From Bartonella sp. JB63 (GTDB lineage Bacteria; Pseudomonadota; Alphaproteobacteria; Rhizobiales; Rhizobiaceae), in the NCBI RefSeq assembly GCF_002022665.1, contig NZ_CP019788.1, forward strand, positions 1,137,501 through 1,201,500: 64,000 nt of DNA, written 5' to 3'. The first letter of the stretch is position 1; every line of letters begins with the position of its first letter. A model generated the notes under the pieces. It saw nothing but the letters and a program-made list of their open reading frames with translations. It did not search any database and was not told where the DNA came from. This document shows, one piece after another, positions 16,738 to 27,602 of this stretch. The position numbers and the translations under genes are program-made.

Positions 16738-17871
16738 TTAAGAAGGTGCACCATAGGTTGAAATCACGATGGTACCAAAATCTTGAGCCGATTGAACATC
16801 CTTGCTTGGCAATTGAAAACAAGTTTTTTTCATGCCAATAATTGTTTTTGCAGCAACACCGAATTCACGTTCATAATCAAAGAGTTCTTCGACCAATTTA
16901 TAGCGTGTAGCTCCCCGATCCTTACCAAAAGCGATAACAGCACTTTGTGCTCCCAACAAAACAGCACGACGCACATTAGGCACCGCAGTATCATTGCTAT
17001 CGTCTCCGGATCCGGCATTTACCCCTTCTGTGACATGTTCTGCTTCTCGTAAAATGACCCCATTATACATTCCCAATGAGCCATTATAGATGGGGTTTTT
17101 CATGCGGCTTCCACTATAAATTGCTTTAGTAATGTCGAGCCACTGTCCTGGTTGTGTATTGGTCCGCAATTGCGTGACTTGCGTTGGATGGAGATAAAGC
17201 ACATAAACATTTTCCCCATTAACCCGCACAGGTCTGATTTTTGGATTAGCAAGTTTAGCGCGTTCGACAGCTTTATCAATCAACTTAAAAGTAAAGACAT
17301 CTTCTGCTTTAAGATCTGAATCTTTTTTTCTCTCCCCAGGGCGCAATATCCGTTTAGCAGTTGGTTCAGTGGGTGGGTTAAATCCATAATGAACAGGCTT
17401 GAGTGTAATGGTTCGCCCTTCAAAATTGATGGTTTTTGCGGTATATCCACAGACTTGGATAAAGAACATCATACTTAAGCGATCTGCATACCAATCAACG
17501 AGACCATTTTTAGCTTCTGTCCGCAAATTATGTAAAATCCGTTGTTGATCAATTGTCCCTTCATTTTTGACACGCACAGCATGAGAAAGTTCATTAATAA
17601 CCAAGCGATCATTAAGGAATTGTAAAGCTTCTTCTTTTCCCTCAAGAGCTTGGCCCTCGCTGACCCCATCGCCATACAATTGGACACGCAAACCAAAACT
17701 AATAGAATCTCCATTGGCTTTATTGGTCTCATCTTTCAATTGGATAATGCTATTGGAATCTTTTCCAATCAGCGGTGCAATAGAAATTGCTTTTGAGACT
17801 TCTTGATTGAGTAATTTCGACCATGTGCGTACAGCTATTGGGTCGTTGATTCCAATGCTTGTTACAGCCAT
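16738..17871 (-). CDS. Major capsid protein, N4-gp56 type
   Basis: The product has about 377 residues from the ATG at 17871, which has a GGGGG ribosome binding site; the open frame extends to 17910. It carries the features of the N4-type major coat family: early ELSHAVRVKNEGTIDQQR, helix LVDWYADRLSMMFF, LYLHPTQVTQLRT, NPIYNGSLGMYNGVILREAEHV, and a late VLLGAQSAVIAFGK. It forms the icosahedral shell. The scaffold gene lies immediately upstream, with a terminator-like hairpin between them. Confidence 0.9.
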   Translation of the reverse strand: MAVTSIGINDPIAVRTWSKLLNQEVSKAISIAPLIGKDSNSIIQLKDETNKANGDSISFGLRVQLYGDGVSEGQALEGKEEALQFLNDRLVINELSHAVRVKNEGTIDQQRILHNLRTEAKNGLVDWYADRLSMMFFIQVCGYTAKTINFEGRTITLKPVHYGFNPPTEPTAKRILRPGERKKDSDLKAEDVFTFKLIDKAVERAKLANPKIRPVRVNGENVYVLYLHPTQVTQLRTNTQPGQWLDITKAIYSGSRMKNPIYNGSLGMYNGVILREAEHVTEGVNAGSGDDSNDTAVPNVRRAVLLGAQSAVIAFGKDRGATRYKLVEELFDYEREFGVAAKTIIGMKKTCFQLPSKDVQSAQDFGTIVISTYGAPS

Positions 17872-17896
17872 TTTTTCCCCCTTGTAATTTTGATAT

Positions 17897-17918
17897 AAAA
17901 AAACCGGCACTATGCCGG
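17897..17918 (-). terminator. Rho-independent terminator or attenuator between scaffold and coat genes
   Basis: On the minus strand a stem CCGGC/GCCGG with a 5-base loop (AtAgT-like) is followed at once by seven T residues. It sits 26 bases upstream of the coat start codon and 91 bases after the scaffold stop. In this position it would limit read-through into the coat gene or protect a processed coat mRNA. Confidence 0.7.
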
Positions 17919-18008
17919 ATATTTATTTCCTCTCTCTTGATCATCAGAATATCTTGGTCATCAAAACAGAAAATTTTTTCTTACTTCCTTAAACAGTTTT
18001 TCCTCTCT

Positions 18009-18899
18009 TTAAAGATCTTCACCACTCATTAAATGATGAAAAGCAGCTTTATTTTTTGGATTATCGATCCAAACAGTAAATTCTGCCTCGGACATTTTAT
18101 CGAGAAGCTCCAAAGAAATTGGTCCATTCGTGCTCAAACCATTAGAAGCAGAAAGCGTACGAGCAGAATTTTTCCTTTCCTGGATATTTTCCCCCCGCCA
18201 TACACTTTCTTGGAGGTTCTTACCCTGTATACTTCCACCCTGATGGCTCTGTATAGCTTCACCTTCATGGTTTTGTAGGGCTGTATAACCAATTGTTTGC
18301 GCAATCGTATAAATCATCTCAGCAGGATTTTTATTTTTTTTGTTACAATCTTGCACGATTTTTTTCAATTCATCTCCGATCATGGCATCAATGACTTTCG
18401 GATCTGTCAGTTCAGGGTAAAGAGAAGCACAAGCAGCCAATTGTTTTGCACGCATCTCGTAAACAAAATCAGCAGCTTGATCAAAATCGTGATGCATCTT
18501 TTTGATACTCTCCACAGACTGATGAAAAAAAGACCGCAATTTCTCTGCTTCTGAAAACTCCTGCAGTTGAGAAGCAAACTGTTCAGCTTCCAATGTCTCC
18601 TGTTTGATTTGAAGCATCTTTCCGAGCCATTGCATATAACCCATAAAGTCTTTTTGCGGATCTGGTGGCCCTTGCAAATGAGCTCCCCCCTGAGTCTTCG
18701 CCCTCTGGTCGCCTTCACTCCTTTGACCCATAGATGTTTTTTCACTTTCCTCGTCCTCTTCTGCAAGGACATTTCCTACCTCTTCCCTCCCAGAATCTTC
18801 TTCCGCTCCAGAATCTCCTCCAACACGATCATCTGTCTCTTGCAAAGAATGCTGTTCCCATGTGTGCTGTTCTTCTGATGTTAAAGTTTCTTCCTTCAT
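18009..18899 (-). CDS. Phage scaffolding protein (putative)
   Basis: The protein has about 296 residues from an ATG at 18899, supported by GAGGAAAG upstream; the open frame reaches 18941. The N-terminal 100 residues are extremely acidic (EEDEESEKT), the middle is Gln/Glu-rich and helical, and the C-terminus is short. Position between portal and coat, composition and helix content fit a capsid scaffold. No motif proves it. A DKMSEAEFTVWIDNP segment near the end is the likely coat-binding end by analogy only. Confidence 0.72.
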   Translation of the reverse strand: MKEETLTSEEQHTWEQHSLQETDDRVGGDSGAEEDSGREEVGNVLAEEDEESEKTSMGQRSEGDQRAKTQGGAHLQGPPDPQKDFMGYMQWLGKMLQIKQETLEAEQFASQLQEFSEAEKLRSFFHQSVESIKKMHHDFDQAADFVYEMRAKQLAACASLYPELTDPKVIDAMIGDELKKIVQDCNKKNKNPAEMIYTIAQTIGYTALQNHEGEAIQSHQGGSIQGKNLQESVWRGENIQERKNSARTLSASNGLSTNGPISLELLDKMSEAEFTVWIDNPKNKAAFHHLMSGEDL

Positions 18900-18966
18900 T
18901 GTGCTTTCCTCATTTGCCGTAAACAACAAAACGCCCCTCATTCATGCAGAGAACGCATACAATAAA

Positions 18967-20799
18967 TCATCCCTCAAAAGCCTGCAGAGCTTGTGCAGCC
19001 CGTACCCTTTCTGTCCCTTCTGGCAATTGTTGGAGCCCTTGTTGCCCACCGAGCACTTGATTGTTCTGCTGTGCTTTGAGTGCAATTTTATGGATGAGCG
19101 ACGCAGGTAAAGGTGAATAATGTAGAAAATCGAGCAGAATTTCTGGTGTTGCGAATTGTTGCATAAGTGGAAGCAATTGCATAATAACAGAAAATGTCCG
19201 CTCTTTTTCATTAGTGCTTGTTGGGGCATCATCCACCACGATATCATATTCCAAACTCGTGACCATTTCTCGTGTAAGAGGGACATATTTAGCATTATCT
19301 TCTCCAGCGATACGGATCAAACGACCATCAGAGAGATAATTCTGGATAAGATAGAGAATAATTTTCCCCTGCCGTTGTCGATAGCGACGCAATCCATCAA
19401 AGAAGCCAGCCAACAAATTGAGTGAAGATTGCCTGCGCTGTTCTTCAAGCACACCAGGTTGATTAACAGAGCGTGTTCCAACAAATTCAGGCGACAATCC
19501 TGTCACTTGAGAAATGGCTCCTTTTGCTTCATTAAAAAGTTGAAAAAAGCCATTTGGAAACTGCGCGACGGGTTTTGGTTGCACTCTTCCGGCTGCCATA
19601 GCACCATTTTTTAGCCAGGTAATACTATCGGCTCTTGCCCAGCTTTCAACAGCTTGACGATCATCATCGAAAGCATCACGCTCTGCCATAATACCGCCTT
19701 TGGATTGACTGTTAAGCAAGTGCATAACTTGACTAAAATATTTATTAGACCAACGTTGAGGATCTTTCGTTGAACGCACAATCCCGTAAAATTGTCGACT
19801 TAATTTATCGAATGTCCCAGTAATGCATTCCCATCCTAATTGATCAGAAGGCACCAACGGTCTATCGGGTGCCTCGAGTAATTTTTTTCCCAAGAAAGCA
19901 CGCTTAACAACTTTTTTTGTCATCCTTGTTGCAGAAAATGTAGGAAATTCTTTTTTGATATGTTGAAAATCCTGTTCAGAATATTCAGTAAACTGTCCGG
20001 TTTGAGGATTAAGCACCTTATAGATGACTTCGCGTTCGAACCACCGGCATTCAGCTAGTGTGACCATTTTAGGGCTCTGCAGAATGTTTTCAGCCCCCTC
20101 AAGACTTTCGTGATCTCCATCACCGTAGCTATAAGCTCCCATTCCTGTTTGTTGTTGAACCCACTCTGCGTTCAGTTCACTCCAATGCACATTCGGGAAC
20201 ATTTCTCGCGCCATTTCGAGGGGTTTTTCATCGATATACCAAACCCTTTGAGCATCAATAAGATTAGGCTTAACAGCGCTTGCATCCCACACCATTTTCA
20301 TGGGGTCGAGCCGCGCAATGACCGGTTTCCCTCTAGGATCTTCTTCATAATCAAGCCGGGTATCGGTCCATCCCATGCCGCAAATAATGGTATCTTGAAA
20401 AGCATCGGAATCTTCATATTCACCATGAGCCTCATCGCGAAACCATTCTGCTGCTCCAGTGAGGATTTGATTAGCAATAGCAGCGCCTTCTTGCCGTGGA
20501 ATAAATTGCACATGACGTTTATTGTTGCGTTCGGTTCCAACGACAGCATTAATCAAAGGTGCAATACGATTAAAGGTCATGACGGGTCTGTTTTGTTCCC
20601 GCAAGATAGCAAGATCTTGTTCGTTCCACTGTCGTCCATTGTAAAAATTATAATCTTCCTGAGCATTTTTTCGCCATTGCTCGACATGGGCAATATCTTC
20701 TTGATACCAATTAACAAGCTTTTGAAAAAGCGCCTGATGTTCAAGGTTTTCAAGCGGATCAAGAGAAGCAGTTTGCATATTCATTAAAAAGCCATCCAT
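18967..20799 (-). CDS. Phage portal protein (P22-like)
   Basis: The 610-residue protein has the portal features of P22-type phages: QEDYNFYNGRQWNEQDLAILREQNRPVMTFNRIAPLINAVVG near residue 45-90 (quoted in part: DYNFYNGRQW), FGTER-like VGTERNNKRHV, then CGMGWTDTRLDY, LDPMKMVWD and the WARADSITWLKNG region. It forms the dodecameric DNA channel at one capsid vertex. Its start overlaps the terL end by 16 bases; an internal ATG at 20784 is an alternative. Confidence 0.93.
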   Translation of the reverse strand: MDGFLMNMQTASLDPLENLEHQALFQKLVNWYQEDIAHVEQWRKNAQEDYNFYNGRQWNEQDLAILREQNRPVMTFNRIAPLINAVVGTERNNKRHVQFIPRQEGAAIANQILTGAAEWFRDEAHGEYEDSDAFQDTIICGMGWTDTRLDYEEDPRGKPVIARLDPMKMVWDASAVKPNLIDAQRVWYIDEKPLEMAREMFPNVHWSELNAEWVQQQTGMGAYSYGDGDHESLEGAENILQSPKMVTLAECRWFEREVIYKVLNPQTGQFTEYSEQDFQHIKKEFPTFSATRMTKKVVKRAFLGKKLLEAPDRPLVPSDQLGWECITGTFDKLSRQFYGIVRSTKDPQRWSNKYFSQVMHLLNSQSKGGIMAERDAFDDDRQAVESWARADSITWLKNGAMAAGRVQPKPVAQFPNGFFQLFNEAKGAISQVTGLSPEFVGTRSVNQPGVLEEQRRQSSLNLLAGFFDGLRRYRQRQGKIILYLIQNYLSDGRLIRIAGEDNAKYVPLTREMVTSLEYDIVVDDAPTSTNEKERTFSVIMQLLPLMQQFATPEILLDFLHYSPLPASLIHKIALKAQQNNQVLGGQQGLQQLPEGTERVRAAQALQAFEG

Positions 20800-22112
20800 G
20801 ATGTTGTAGAAGAAGAAAAACGCGACCGATAAACATCTCGTTTTTTGTGAGCACTGGGTTGTTCATAGGCCACACATAACAAGCCAAAACTATCGGCACC
20901 ATGACTTGCCCAATCGTGTTCAGCCCCCAAGCCGATATTACGTTGCTCATCGCGTTTTTCATGATACCATGCGAGCGCTTTTCGTCCAGCTGTTGTTGTC
21001 TCACGATTAAACCATATAGCAGGGAATAATCGTCTTACAGCTTCGATACGCATTTTGACAGCGCCGACACCTTGGTTAGGAATAATTTGTGTACGAAAAC
21101 CGGCTTGTTGGAGTGCACTTTCAAAACTGACATTATAGACACGATCTTTTGTAGCCCCATCATGTGGCAAAACCATCAGTGCTTTTTCATATCCCTTTTG
21201 ACAGACCCATCCAATATGTTCTGATAAGGGTTGCCCTTGTGCTTCATAATAATCGAGCACGCGGATTTCGCGTCCGACAAATTGTGCCACCCATAAAGCA
21301 GTTGCATCAGCTTTAGCACCAGTTCCACCGATATCCCAAAAAATCCTGACTTGAATCAGAGGATCGCGCGGTACTTTGGTAATACGCCCATCTTGTTCTG
21401 CTTCGAGCAGCAATTTTTGATAATAAGCCCCTTGCATTGCCTGCAGATAGCCCCCTTCCCAAATATGTTGATATTGTTCGGGTCTTTGTTCTAAATCAGC
21501 TTTTCGATCGCGATTAAGTTTTGCAGGAAATTTTGGATTATCACGCCAATTGATTTCAACACCTTTGATATTAAGATCCTTGGTAAAACGGAAACGTTTT
21601 TCAACGGCAGCATTTTCTCGGCAAGGGTTCCACGTCACCCATAACTCGGAATGCCAGTCTTTTCCTTCTTCCCTGAGCGTTGGAATCAGGGTTTGCCAAG
21701 CAGCATCAGTCACTGGTTCAGCTTCATCCACCCAACAGAGCAAAATACGCCCCATAGATTTGACGCTAGCGATATTGCGATCAAGACCAGCAAAAACATA
21801 AACGATACAGCCATCTCTTGATTTGATATATTTATCACCCATCTCATAATAGTCGTTTAAAAAGGAATAGGATTCGATGGCACGTTTAATTTCTTCAAGA
21901 GAACTTTCAGCCAGTGAATTTTGGAATTGTCTCGCACAGAGGATAATGCCTCGTTCTCCGGCTTTTCCATGACGATAGCCGATCACAGCTGTCATCAAAG
22001 CGAAAGAGCGTGTTTTCCCCGATCCCCTTCCTCCCCAAGATGCACGAACATCAGCCTTTCCCGTAAATACAGGCATAAGTTTTGGAATCAGGGCAATCTG
22101 AGCGGTTGTCAT
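20784..22112 (-). CDS. Phage terminase large subunit
   Basis: This 442-residue packaging motor has Walker A GGRGSGKT at residues about 27-34, Walker B ILLCWVDEAEPV, a coupling motif WVTWNP, and a C-terminal nuclease with the first acidic residue in FWDIGGTGAKAD and further acidics towards LGAEHDWASHGADSF. It cuts and pumps DNA into proheads. It is the second gene of the leftward cluster after the small-subunit candidate. If the cluster is BaGTA, it packages host DNA instead of a phage genome. Confidence 0.95.
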   Translation of the reverse strand: MTTAQIALIPKLMPVFTGKADVRASWGGRGSGKTRSFALMTAVIGYRHGKAGERGIILCARQFQNSLAESSLEEIKRAIESYSFLNDYYEMGDKYIKSRDGCIVYVFAGLDRNIASVKSMGRILLCWVDEAEPVTDAAWQTLIPTLREEGKDWHSELWVTWNPCRENAAVEKRFRFTKDLNIKGVEINWRDNPKFPAKLNRDRKADLEQRPEQYQHIWEGGYLQAMQGAYYQKLLLEAEQDGRITKVPRDPLIQVRIFWDIGGTGAKADATALWVAQFVGREIRVLDYYEAQGQPLSEHIGWVCQKGYEKALMVLPHDGATKDRVYNVSFESALQQAGFRTQIIPNQGVGAVKMRIEAVRRLFPAIWFNRETTTAGRKALAWYHEKRDEQRNIGLGAEHDWASHGADSFGLLCVAYEQPSAHKKRDVYRSRFSSSTTSWMAF

Positions 22113-22176
22113 TATGCACTCTTATTCTTGATAAACTCTCGTTCTTAAATCTTCTTACATCTAACCCCCATGAGAA

Positions 22177-22509
22177 TCACATCTTATTTTCACGAGAGGC
22201 TTCATAAAATTTATCATTCATTGCCTCATTGGGGATCATCGGTACAATCTCAATCCGCGAAATCTTAGTATTCCTTTTATCTTCTTCTGTCACTTGCAAA
22301 GGTAAAATCTTTGCCAACAAAGAAAAGAAAGGCACAGGATTATTGATCGCATGATAACAAAGATAAGATACTAGCCCATCAGAACCATATTGATCACCAG
22401 CTTTCTCAGCCGCAGTAAGGAGCGCTTTTTTAAAAAGCTTTGTTGTTCTATTCATGGCTCCTTTTGATCGTCCTCTTCTCCGTAAAGGAAGAGAATTAGC
22501 CTCTATCAT
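22177..22509 (-). CDS. Putative terminase small subunit / DNA-binding protein
   Basis: The protein has about 110 residues, preceded by AAAGGAAC; the start is ATG 22509 or TTG 22512. The N-terminus is basic (RRRGRSKGAMNRTTK), followed by a helical core and PFFSLLAKILPLQVTEED. Small proteins with a GRPKGxxN start and an LLxKxLPLQV segment commonly precede terL in alphaproteobacterial phages and are taken as terminase small subunits. It is the first gene of the structural cluster. The function is by position and pattern. Confidence 0.68.
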   Translation of the reverse strand: MIEANSLPLRRRGRSKGAMNRTTKLFKKALLTAAEKAGDQYGSDGLVSYLCYHAINNPVPFFSLLAKILPLQVTEEDKRNTKISRIEIVPMIPNEAMNDKFYEASRENKM

Positions 22510-22512
22510 CAA

Positions 22513-23598
22513 GCAGTTCCTTTTTCATATGTCAATTTATTAAAGAAAAAACATTTTTTCATCACACCACCACTAAAAGAGAAGCAAGTGCTTTTATCAA
22601 TGATAATAACGGCTCCATTTCTCAACATGATAAGCAAGATAAAATAGAAGCCTCAATCATTCATTTATTTCGATACAATCCGCTACTTCCCGAGCAAGAA
22701 TTATAAACACTATCCTCAGAAAAAAGAAAGCAATCCAATAAAGGAGGAAATCATACAAAGATGATCCAATCTGTTCCGCAAATAGAGAGTCCCCTCATCA
22801 CTCTTTAGACTTTTTTCACTGTGTTTGTTGGATGATATACGGATATCAGCATTTTCGCTAATAACAGAAATAAATTTTGACCTCAAAGCCACCTAATCAA
22901 TGACTCTTGCCCACTTTATAAATCCTTCGTGCTCAATTATTGCTCCCCCTTCAAACTTTCAACATAATTATACGTCTAGTCTTTAATAAAAGGAGAAGCT
23001 TGAAGTGATTAGAAACTTTAATAAGCCAAACATACAGAAAGCGTCACCTATCCCTTAACAGAGAAATGTTTCATCTCCACTCCTAAAAAATTAAACAACA
23101 AAAGAGACTTAGATAATTTTTTTCTCAAAAAAAGCAGAAAAAAATCTACTATATTATATTCATTATACAAAAGGCAAGTCCGCCATTTCTCAACAAAGAC
23201 CTATGCGACTTCTACCGGTACCAGCATCTTCTAACACAGAAACCTTTACTGACCTTTCTTTTATTGAAAGAATAAGATCTGTTTAATTTTCACTATTTTT
23301 CCTCCCCACCCCAACTTCTGCACGACAAAAACAGCTTTCATAACATGCTTTGAAACAACGACAAGACTTCCTCCACAACACATTAGCTCTATATGGTAAA
23401 AGCTCTACATGGCTGATTAAAATATGCTGAACTCTAACTCTGAGCCTATAATTGCCAGTACTAATCCACACATAAAAAAACTCAGTTCACTTACTGAACC
23501 AAGCTAAATTAAATAATACACACTTGTCATTATGTGTTTATAGTAGCAGTTTAGATTCACCTTGTCAAATGTTTTTAACCTTTCTGTTTTTTAATCTT
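22513..23598. other. Right boundary of the structural cluster, no gene recognised
   Basis: This 1.1-kb AT-rich stretch lies between clpB (leftward, ends 23599) and the first packaging gene. It is where an intact prophage would carry regulatory or early genes; I find none. A 62-codon Cys/Arg-rich frame at 23283-23471 is not convincing. It must hold the promoter for the leftward cluster, but I cannot place a clear -35/-10 pair. Confidence 0.55.
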
Positions 23599-26199
23599 TC
23601 AAGCGTTTATTTTTTCTTTTTCTGTTATAGAGGAAAAGATCAACTGCTCTCCTTCTTTTGTAATTGTTATGGTTGTGTCATCACGGATTATCCCTTTTAA
23701 AAGACTTTCTGCGAGGGGATCTTGAATTTCTCTTTGTATCATTCGCTTTAACGGCCGAGCCCCATAGAGGGGATCATAGCCTTTATGGGCGAGCAAAGTT
23801 CGAGCTTCTGGTTTGATTTGCAAGGTAATTTTGCGTTCACTAAGTAAATTTTGTAAGTGTTGAATTTGAATATCGACGATTGCTTCAATATCTTTGCGTT
23901 GTAATCTTTGAAAGAGGATAATTTCATCGACGCGATTAAGGAATTCTGGCCGGAAAGCGGCTTTGACTCCTTGCATTACTTCTTCTTTTGCTTGCGGTGT
24001 TATTTGCCCTTCGGGTAATGCTGTCAAGCTTTCTGCTCCGAGATTAGAAGTCATAATGAGGACAGTATTTCGAAAATCGACGGTTCGTCCTTGACTATCT
24101 GTCAAACGTCCTTCATCGAGCACTTGTAGCAAGAGATTAAAGATATCAGGATGCGCTTTTTCAATTTCATCGAAGAGAATAACTTGATACGGTCTACGTC
24201 TGACAGCTTCGGTGAGGAGTCCTCCTTCTTCATATCCGACATATCCCGGGGGAGCACCGATCAATCGTGCTCCGGCATGTTTTTCCATATATTCGGACAT
24301 ATCGATCCGCAACATAGCCTGAGCATCTTGAAAGAGAAAAGCAGCAAGAGCTTTTGTCAGTTCTGTTTTTCCAACCCCTGTTGGTCCTAGGAACATAAAC
24401 GATCCGATAGGACGGTTAGGGTCTTGTAATCCGGCTCGTGCACGTCGTACAGCTCGCGCAATAGCTTGTACAGCTTCGGTTTGCCCAACCACCCGTTTAC
24501 TGATTTCATCTTCCATTCGCAATAATTTTTCTCGTTCGCCTTCGAGCATTCGATCGATGGGGATCCCTGTCCAACGAGAAACAATTTGAGCAATATGCTC
24601 TGCAGTAACAATTTCTTCGACCAGATTATTTTGTTGGTCGTCATTTTCTGCAACATTGAGTTGTTTTTCGAGTTCAGGAATGACACTATAGGCCAGTTCA
24701 CCAGCGCGTTGGAACTGTCCATTTCGTTGTGCAATAGCCAAAGCATTTCGTGCTTCTTCGAGCTGTTTTTTGAGATCGGCAGCATAGCCTAATTTTTGTT
24801 TTTCGGCTTGCCAAGCTTGTGTCATTTCTGTTGAGCTTTTTTCCAAAGTTTCGAGTTCGGCTTTGACGGTTTTCAAACGTTCTTCTGCTGCGGGATCGAC
24901 TTCCGTTTTCAACGCTTCCTGTTCGATTTTCAACTGCATAATACGCCGATCGATTGCATCGAGTTCTTCCGGTTTTGAATCAACCTGCATCCGCAAGCGT
25001 GCAGCAGCTTCATCGATCAAATCGATCGCTTTATCGGGCAAAAAACGATCAGCAATATAGCGTTGAGATAATCGTGCAGCAGCAATCAAAGCACTATCAG
25101 CTAAGCGTACTTTGTGATGTTGTTCGTATTTTTCTTTGATGCCTCGCAAGATAGAGATACTATCCTCCACAGTTGGCTCAGGGACGAAGACAGGTTGGAA
25201 ACGTCGTGCTAAAGCGGCATCTTTTTCAACATATTTTCGATATTCATCAAGCGTTGTAGCGCCGACACAATGGAGTTCACCACGAGCGAGAGCGGGTTTG
25301 AGCAAATTAGAAGCATCCATAGGTCCATCCGATTTCCCAGCTCCGACGAGATTATGCAATTCATCGATGAAGAGAATAATTTGTCCATTTTCGGCTTGAA
25401 TATCTGTGAGAACGGCCTTCAAACGTTCTTCAAATTCGCCTCGATATTTTGCACCAGCGATAAGGGCTCCCATATCGAGAGCATAGAGCTGTTTATCGCG
25501 CAATGTTTCAGGCACATCACCATTGACAATGCGGAGAGCTAATCCTTCTACGATAGCGGTTTTTCCGACTCCTGGCTCTCCAATCAGTACGGGATTATTT
25601 TTAGTTCGACGTGATAAGACTTGCACAGTTCTTCTAATTTCTTCTTCTCGTCCAATCACAGGATCGAGTTTTCCCTCTCGTGCTTCTTTTGTTAAATCAC
25701 GGGCATATTTTTCCAAGGCTTCATATTGGCTTTCGGCATGACGACTTGTTGCAGTTTTTCCCTTTCGCATGACATTGATGACCTGCTCAAGCTCTTGAGC
25801 TTTCACCCCACCTCCTGTCAAAATATCTGCCGTTTTTGCACTTTTTTCGAGAAGTAAAGCTTGTAAAACACGTTCCACTGTCACAAACTGATCATTTGCT
25901 TTTTGGGCGATTTCTTCTGCTTTTGCGAAGACTTTTGCCAAAGACTGAGACATATAGAGCTGTCCATTTCCACCCTGTACTTTTGGCAAAGCATCGAGAG
26001 CTTCTTTGAGTTCTTTTTGAATAGCAGGCAAATTCCCCCCTGCTTTTTGGATCAAAGAAACTGCCAATCCTTGACTATCCTCTAAGAGCGCTTTCAAGAA
26101 ATGTTCAGGCATAAACTGCTGATGATCAGACGCAAGAGCACTGCTTTGTGCTGCTTGTAAAAAACCTTGAAACCGTTCGCTATATTTTTCCAAATTCAT
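23599..26199 (-). CDS. clpB: ClpB ATP-dependent disaggregase
   Basis: At 866 residues it is full length for ClpB. The order is Clp N-domain (1-145), AAA1 with Walker A GEPGVGKT and Walker [10 protein letters not shown], the middle coiled-coil domain (about 405-525) and AAA2 with GPTGVGKT and [12 protein letters not shown]-terminal ClpB D2-small domain ends the protein. With DnaK it dissolves heat-induced aggregates in the cytoplasm. The structural phage cluster lies directly downstream on the same strand, separated by 1.1 kb. Confidence 0.99.
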   Translation of the reverse strand: MNLEKYSERFQGFLQAAQSSALASDHQQFMPEHFLKALLEDSQGLAVSLIQKAGGNLPAIQKELKEALDALPKVQGGNGQLYMSQSLAKVFAKAEEIAQKANDQFVTVERVLQALLLEKSAKTADILTGGGVKAQELEQVINVMRKGKTATSRHAESQYEALEKYARDLTKEAREGKLDPVIGREEEIRRTVQVLSRRTKNNPVLIGEPGVGKTAIVEGLALRIVNGDVPETLRDKQLYALDMGALIAGAKYRGEFEERLKAVLTDIQAENGQIILFIDELHNLVGAGKSDGPMDASNLLKPALARGELHCVGATTLDEYRKYVEKDAALARRFQPVFVPEPTVEDSISILRGIKEKYEQHHKVRLADSALIAAARLSQRYIADRFLPDKAIDLIDEAAARLRMQVDSKPEELDAIDRRIMQLKIEQEALKTEVDPAAEERLKTVKAELETLEKSSTEMTQAWQAEKQKLGYAADLKKQLEEARNALAIAQRNGQFQRAGELAYSVIPELEKQLNVAENDDQQNNLVEEIVTAEHIAQIVSRWTGIPIDRMLEGEREKLLRMEDEISKRVVGQTEAVQAIARAVRRARAGLQDPNRPIGSFMFLGPTGVGKTELTKALAAFLFQDAQAMLRIDMSEYMEKHAGARLIGAPPGYVGYEEGGLLTEAVRRRPYQVILFDEIEKAHPDIFNLLLQVLDEGRLTDSQGRTVDFRNTVLIMTSNLGAESLTALPEGQITPQAKEEVMQGVKAAFRPEFLNRVDEIILFQRLQRKDIEAIVDIQIQHLQNLLSERKITLQIKPEARTLLAHKGYDPLYGARPLKRMIQREIQDPLAESLLKGIIRDDTTITITKEGEQLIFSSITEKEKINA

Positions 26200-26654
26200 A
26201 TTTTTCTTTCTTTCTGCCTTTACAGATTCTTTGTCCTCACGCGCTTGTATTTTATCGCTTAATATTCCTTTTCAAGAATCTTCACGATTTTCTACACATC
26301 TATAAGCAATAATTCATTTAAATTAATATAAAGAAATATGGGAACACTCTTTTCTTATAGCAAGAGGGAAAACCTTTTTTTGAAAATCAATCTCCAATCC
26401 CTCCACTGCTCCTCTTCACAGCTCTCTTTCCACGTCGCACCATAACGAATTAGACCTGATCTAGATAACCAAGAAAGGAAAAAAACAGAATACTGGCTCA
26501 TATTTTAAAATATTAAATAACGCAAACTGCCCTTAATTGAAGGCATTCATGCTCAAATAGAAGCACAACTTTTTCAGACGAATTCGTAAAAAGCACTTAA
26601 TTTTAACCACAAATAGTGGTGTGGCGATTTTCCTTTTTACAAAATTTTTCTTTT
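26200..26654. promoter_or_regulatory. clpB upstream region with a possible RpoH promoter
   Basis: On the minus strand CTTGAAA (-35 type, 26276-26270) and CGATAAA (26256-26250) are spaced roughly as in alphaproteobacterial heat-shock promoters (CTTG-N17-CCATAT-like), but the -10 match is weak. The remaining 370 bases towards yacG show no gene. Confidence 0.35.
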
Positions 26655-26879
26655 TTACTCTTCCTCATCGGTTTTTTGAAGTGGAGGAGGTAAAATATAT
26701 GCCCCAGAAAGCCAACGGTTCAGATCGACTGCACGACACCGTGATGAACAAAAAGGGTAAGAATCCTGCTGAGACATTTTTCCACATTCTGGGCAAGGGC
26801 GTGATGGACGCAGATTATTTTTCTGCAATGACAATTGATACATTTCTGCTTTTTTTTCATCTTTTTTGCGCTGTTTCAT
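26655..26879 (-). CDS. yacG: DNA gyrase inhibitor YacG
   Basis: This 74-residue zinc protein has the YacG signature: CPECGK, then [24 protein letters not shown]. Four cysteines bind zinc. YacG binds the GyrB C-terminal domain and blocks DNA binding. It is the last gene of an infA-maf-yacG run typical of Rhizobiales. Its N-terminus is longer and more basic than in E. coli YacG. Confidence 0.95.
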   Translation of the reverse strand: MKQRKKDEKKAEMYQLSLQKNNLRPSRPCPECGKMSQQDSYPFCSSRCRAVDLNRWLSGAYILPPPLQKTDEEE

Positions 26880-26957
26880 TGTTTTTTACAGCACCTTTTT
26901 TCTGTAAGCTTTTGTTTTTTTTCTGCCTTGACCTATCATTTTTCACCTATTTTGACC

Positions 26958-27602
26958 TTATTCATCGAAATTTTCCACCCAATGATTCAGCAATGGATAC
27001 TGATAAGTCATTAAGAGATCCATTGTTTCAGCCAATGGGAGCCCTACGACGTTGGAATAAGACCCACTTATATTTGTCACGAAAGCCCCTGCTTTTCCCT
27101 GGATCGCATATCCTCCAGCTTTTCCTTCCCATTCCCCGGAAGCTAAATAGGCATTCATCATCATTTTAGTTAAGCGTTTAAACCGCACAGAACTTTCAAC
27201 CAGTCTAACACTTATTTTCCCACGTTCATTCATGAGACACACGGCACTATATACTTTATGAACTCTTCCTGAAAGAAAGCGCAAACATTCATATGCTTCA
27301 TCTTCTCCCTCTGCTTTAGGAAAAATGACATGTCCCACTGCCACAACTGTATCTGCAGCTAAAATTAAATATTTTTTTGCTTCTGGTTCTCTTTGACTAT
27401 TTTTCTGGTCTCTTAACCAACTTTCCTTTGCTGCAAGGACTTTTGTTTTTGCCAAACGCTTTGCCATGCTTGCGGGATGCTCTCTTGATTTTGGCGTTTC
27501 ATCAATATTGGTTGCATAAACAAATTTGGGCTCAACACCTATTTGTTCGAGAAGTATTAAACGCCGCGGGGAAGCAGAAGCAAGAATCAAATCAATATCC
27601 AC
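26958..27602 (-). CDS. maf: Maf-like nucleotide pyrophosphatase
   Basis: The 214-residue protein has the Maf N-terminal LASASPRRLILLEQIGV motif, a DETP...A.RLAKTK block and AADTVV with the catalytic Asp. Later it has the LSGRVHKVYSAVCL and GKAGGYAIQGKAG motifs. Maf proteins hydrolyse non-canonical or modified nucleoside triphosphates to monophosphates. It lies downstream of infA and upstream of yacG on the same strand. Confidence 0.96.
   Translation of the reverse strand: MDIDLILASASPRRLILLEQIGVEPKFVYATNIDETPKSREHPASMAKRLAKTKVLAAKESWLRDQKNSQREPEAKKYLILAADTVVAVGHVIFPKAEGEDEAYECLRFLSGRVHKVYSAVCLMNERGKISVRLVESSVRFKRLTKMMMNAYLASGEWEGKAGGYAIQGKAGAFVTNISGSYSNVVGLPLAETMDLLMTYQYPLLNHWVENFDE

Noticed and set aside
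23283..23471. 62-codon Cys/Arg-rich minus frame near clpB
   Set aside because: No ribosome binding site and no resemblance to phage regulators.
26621..27169. 182-codon plus frame opposite yacG and maf
   Set aside because: Antisense shadow of two clear genes, with Phe-rich random composition.
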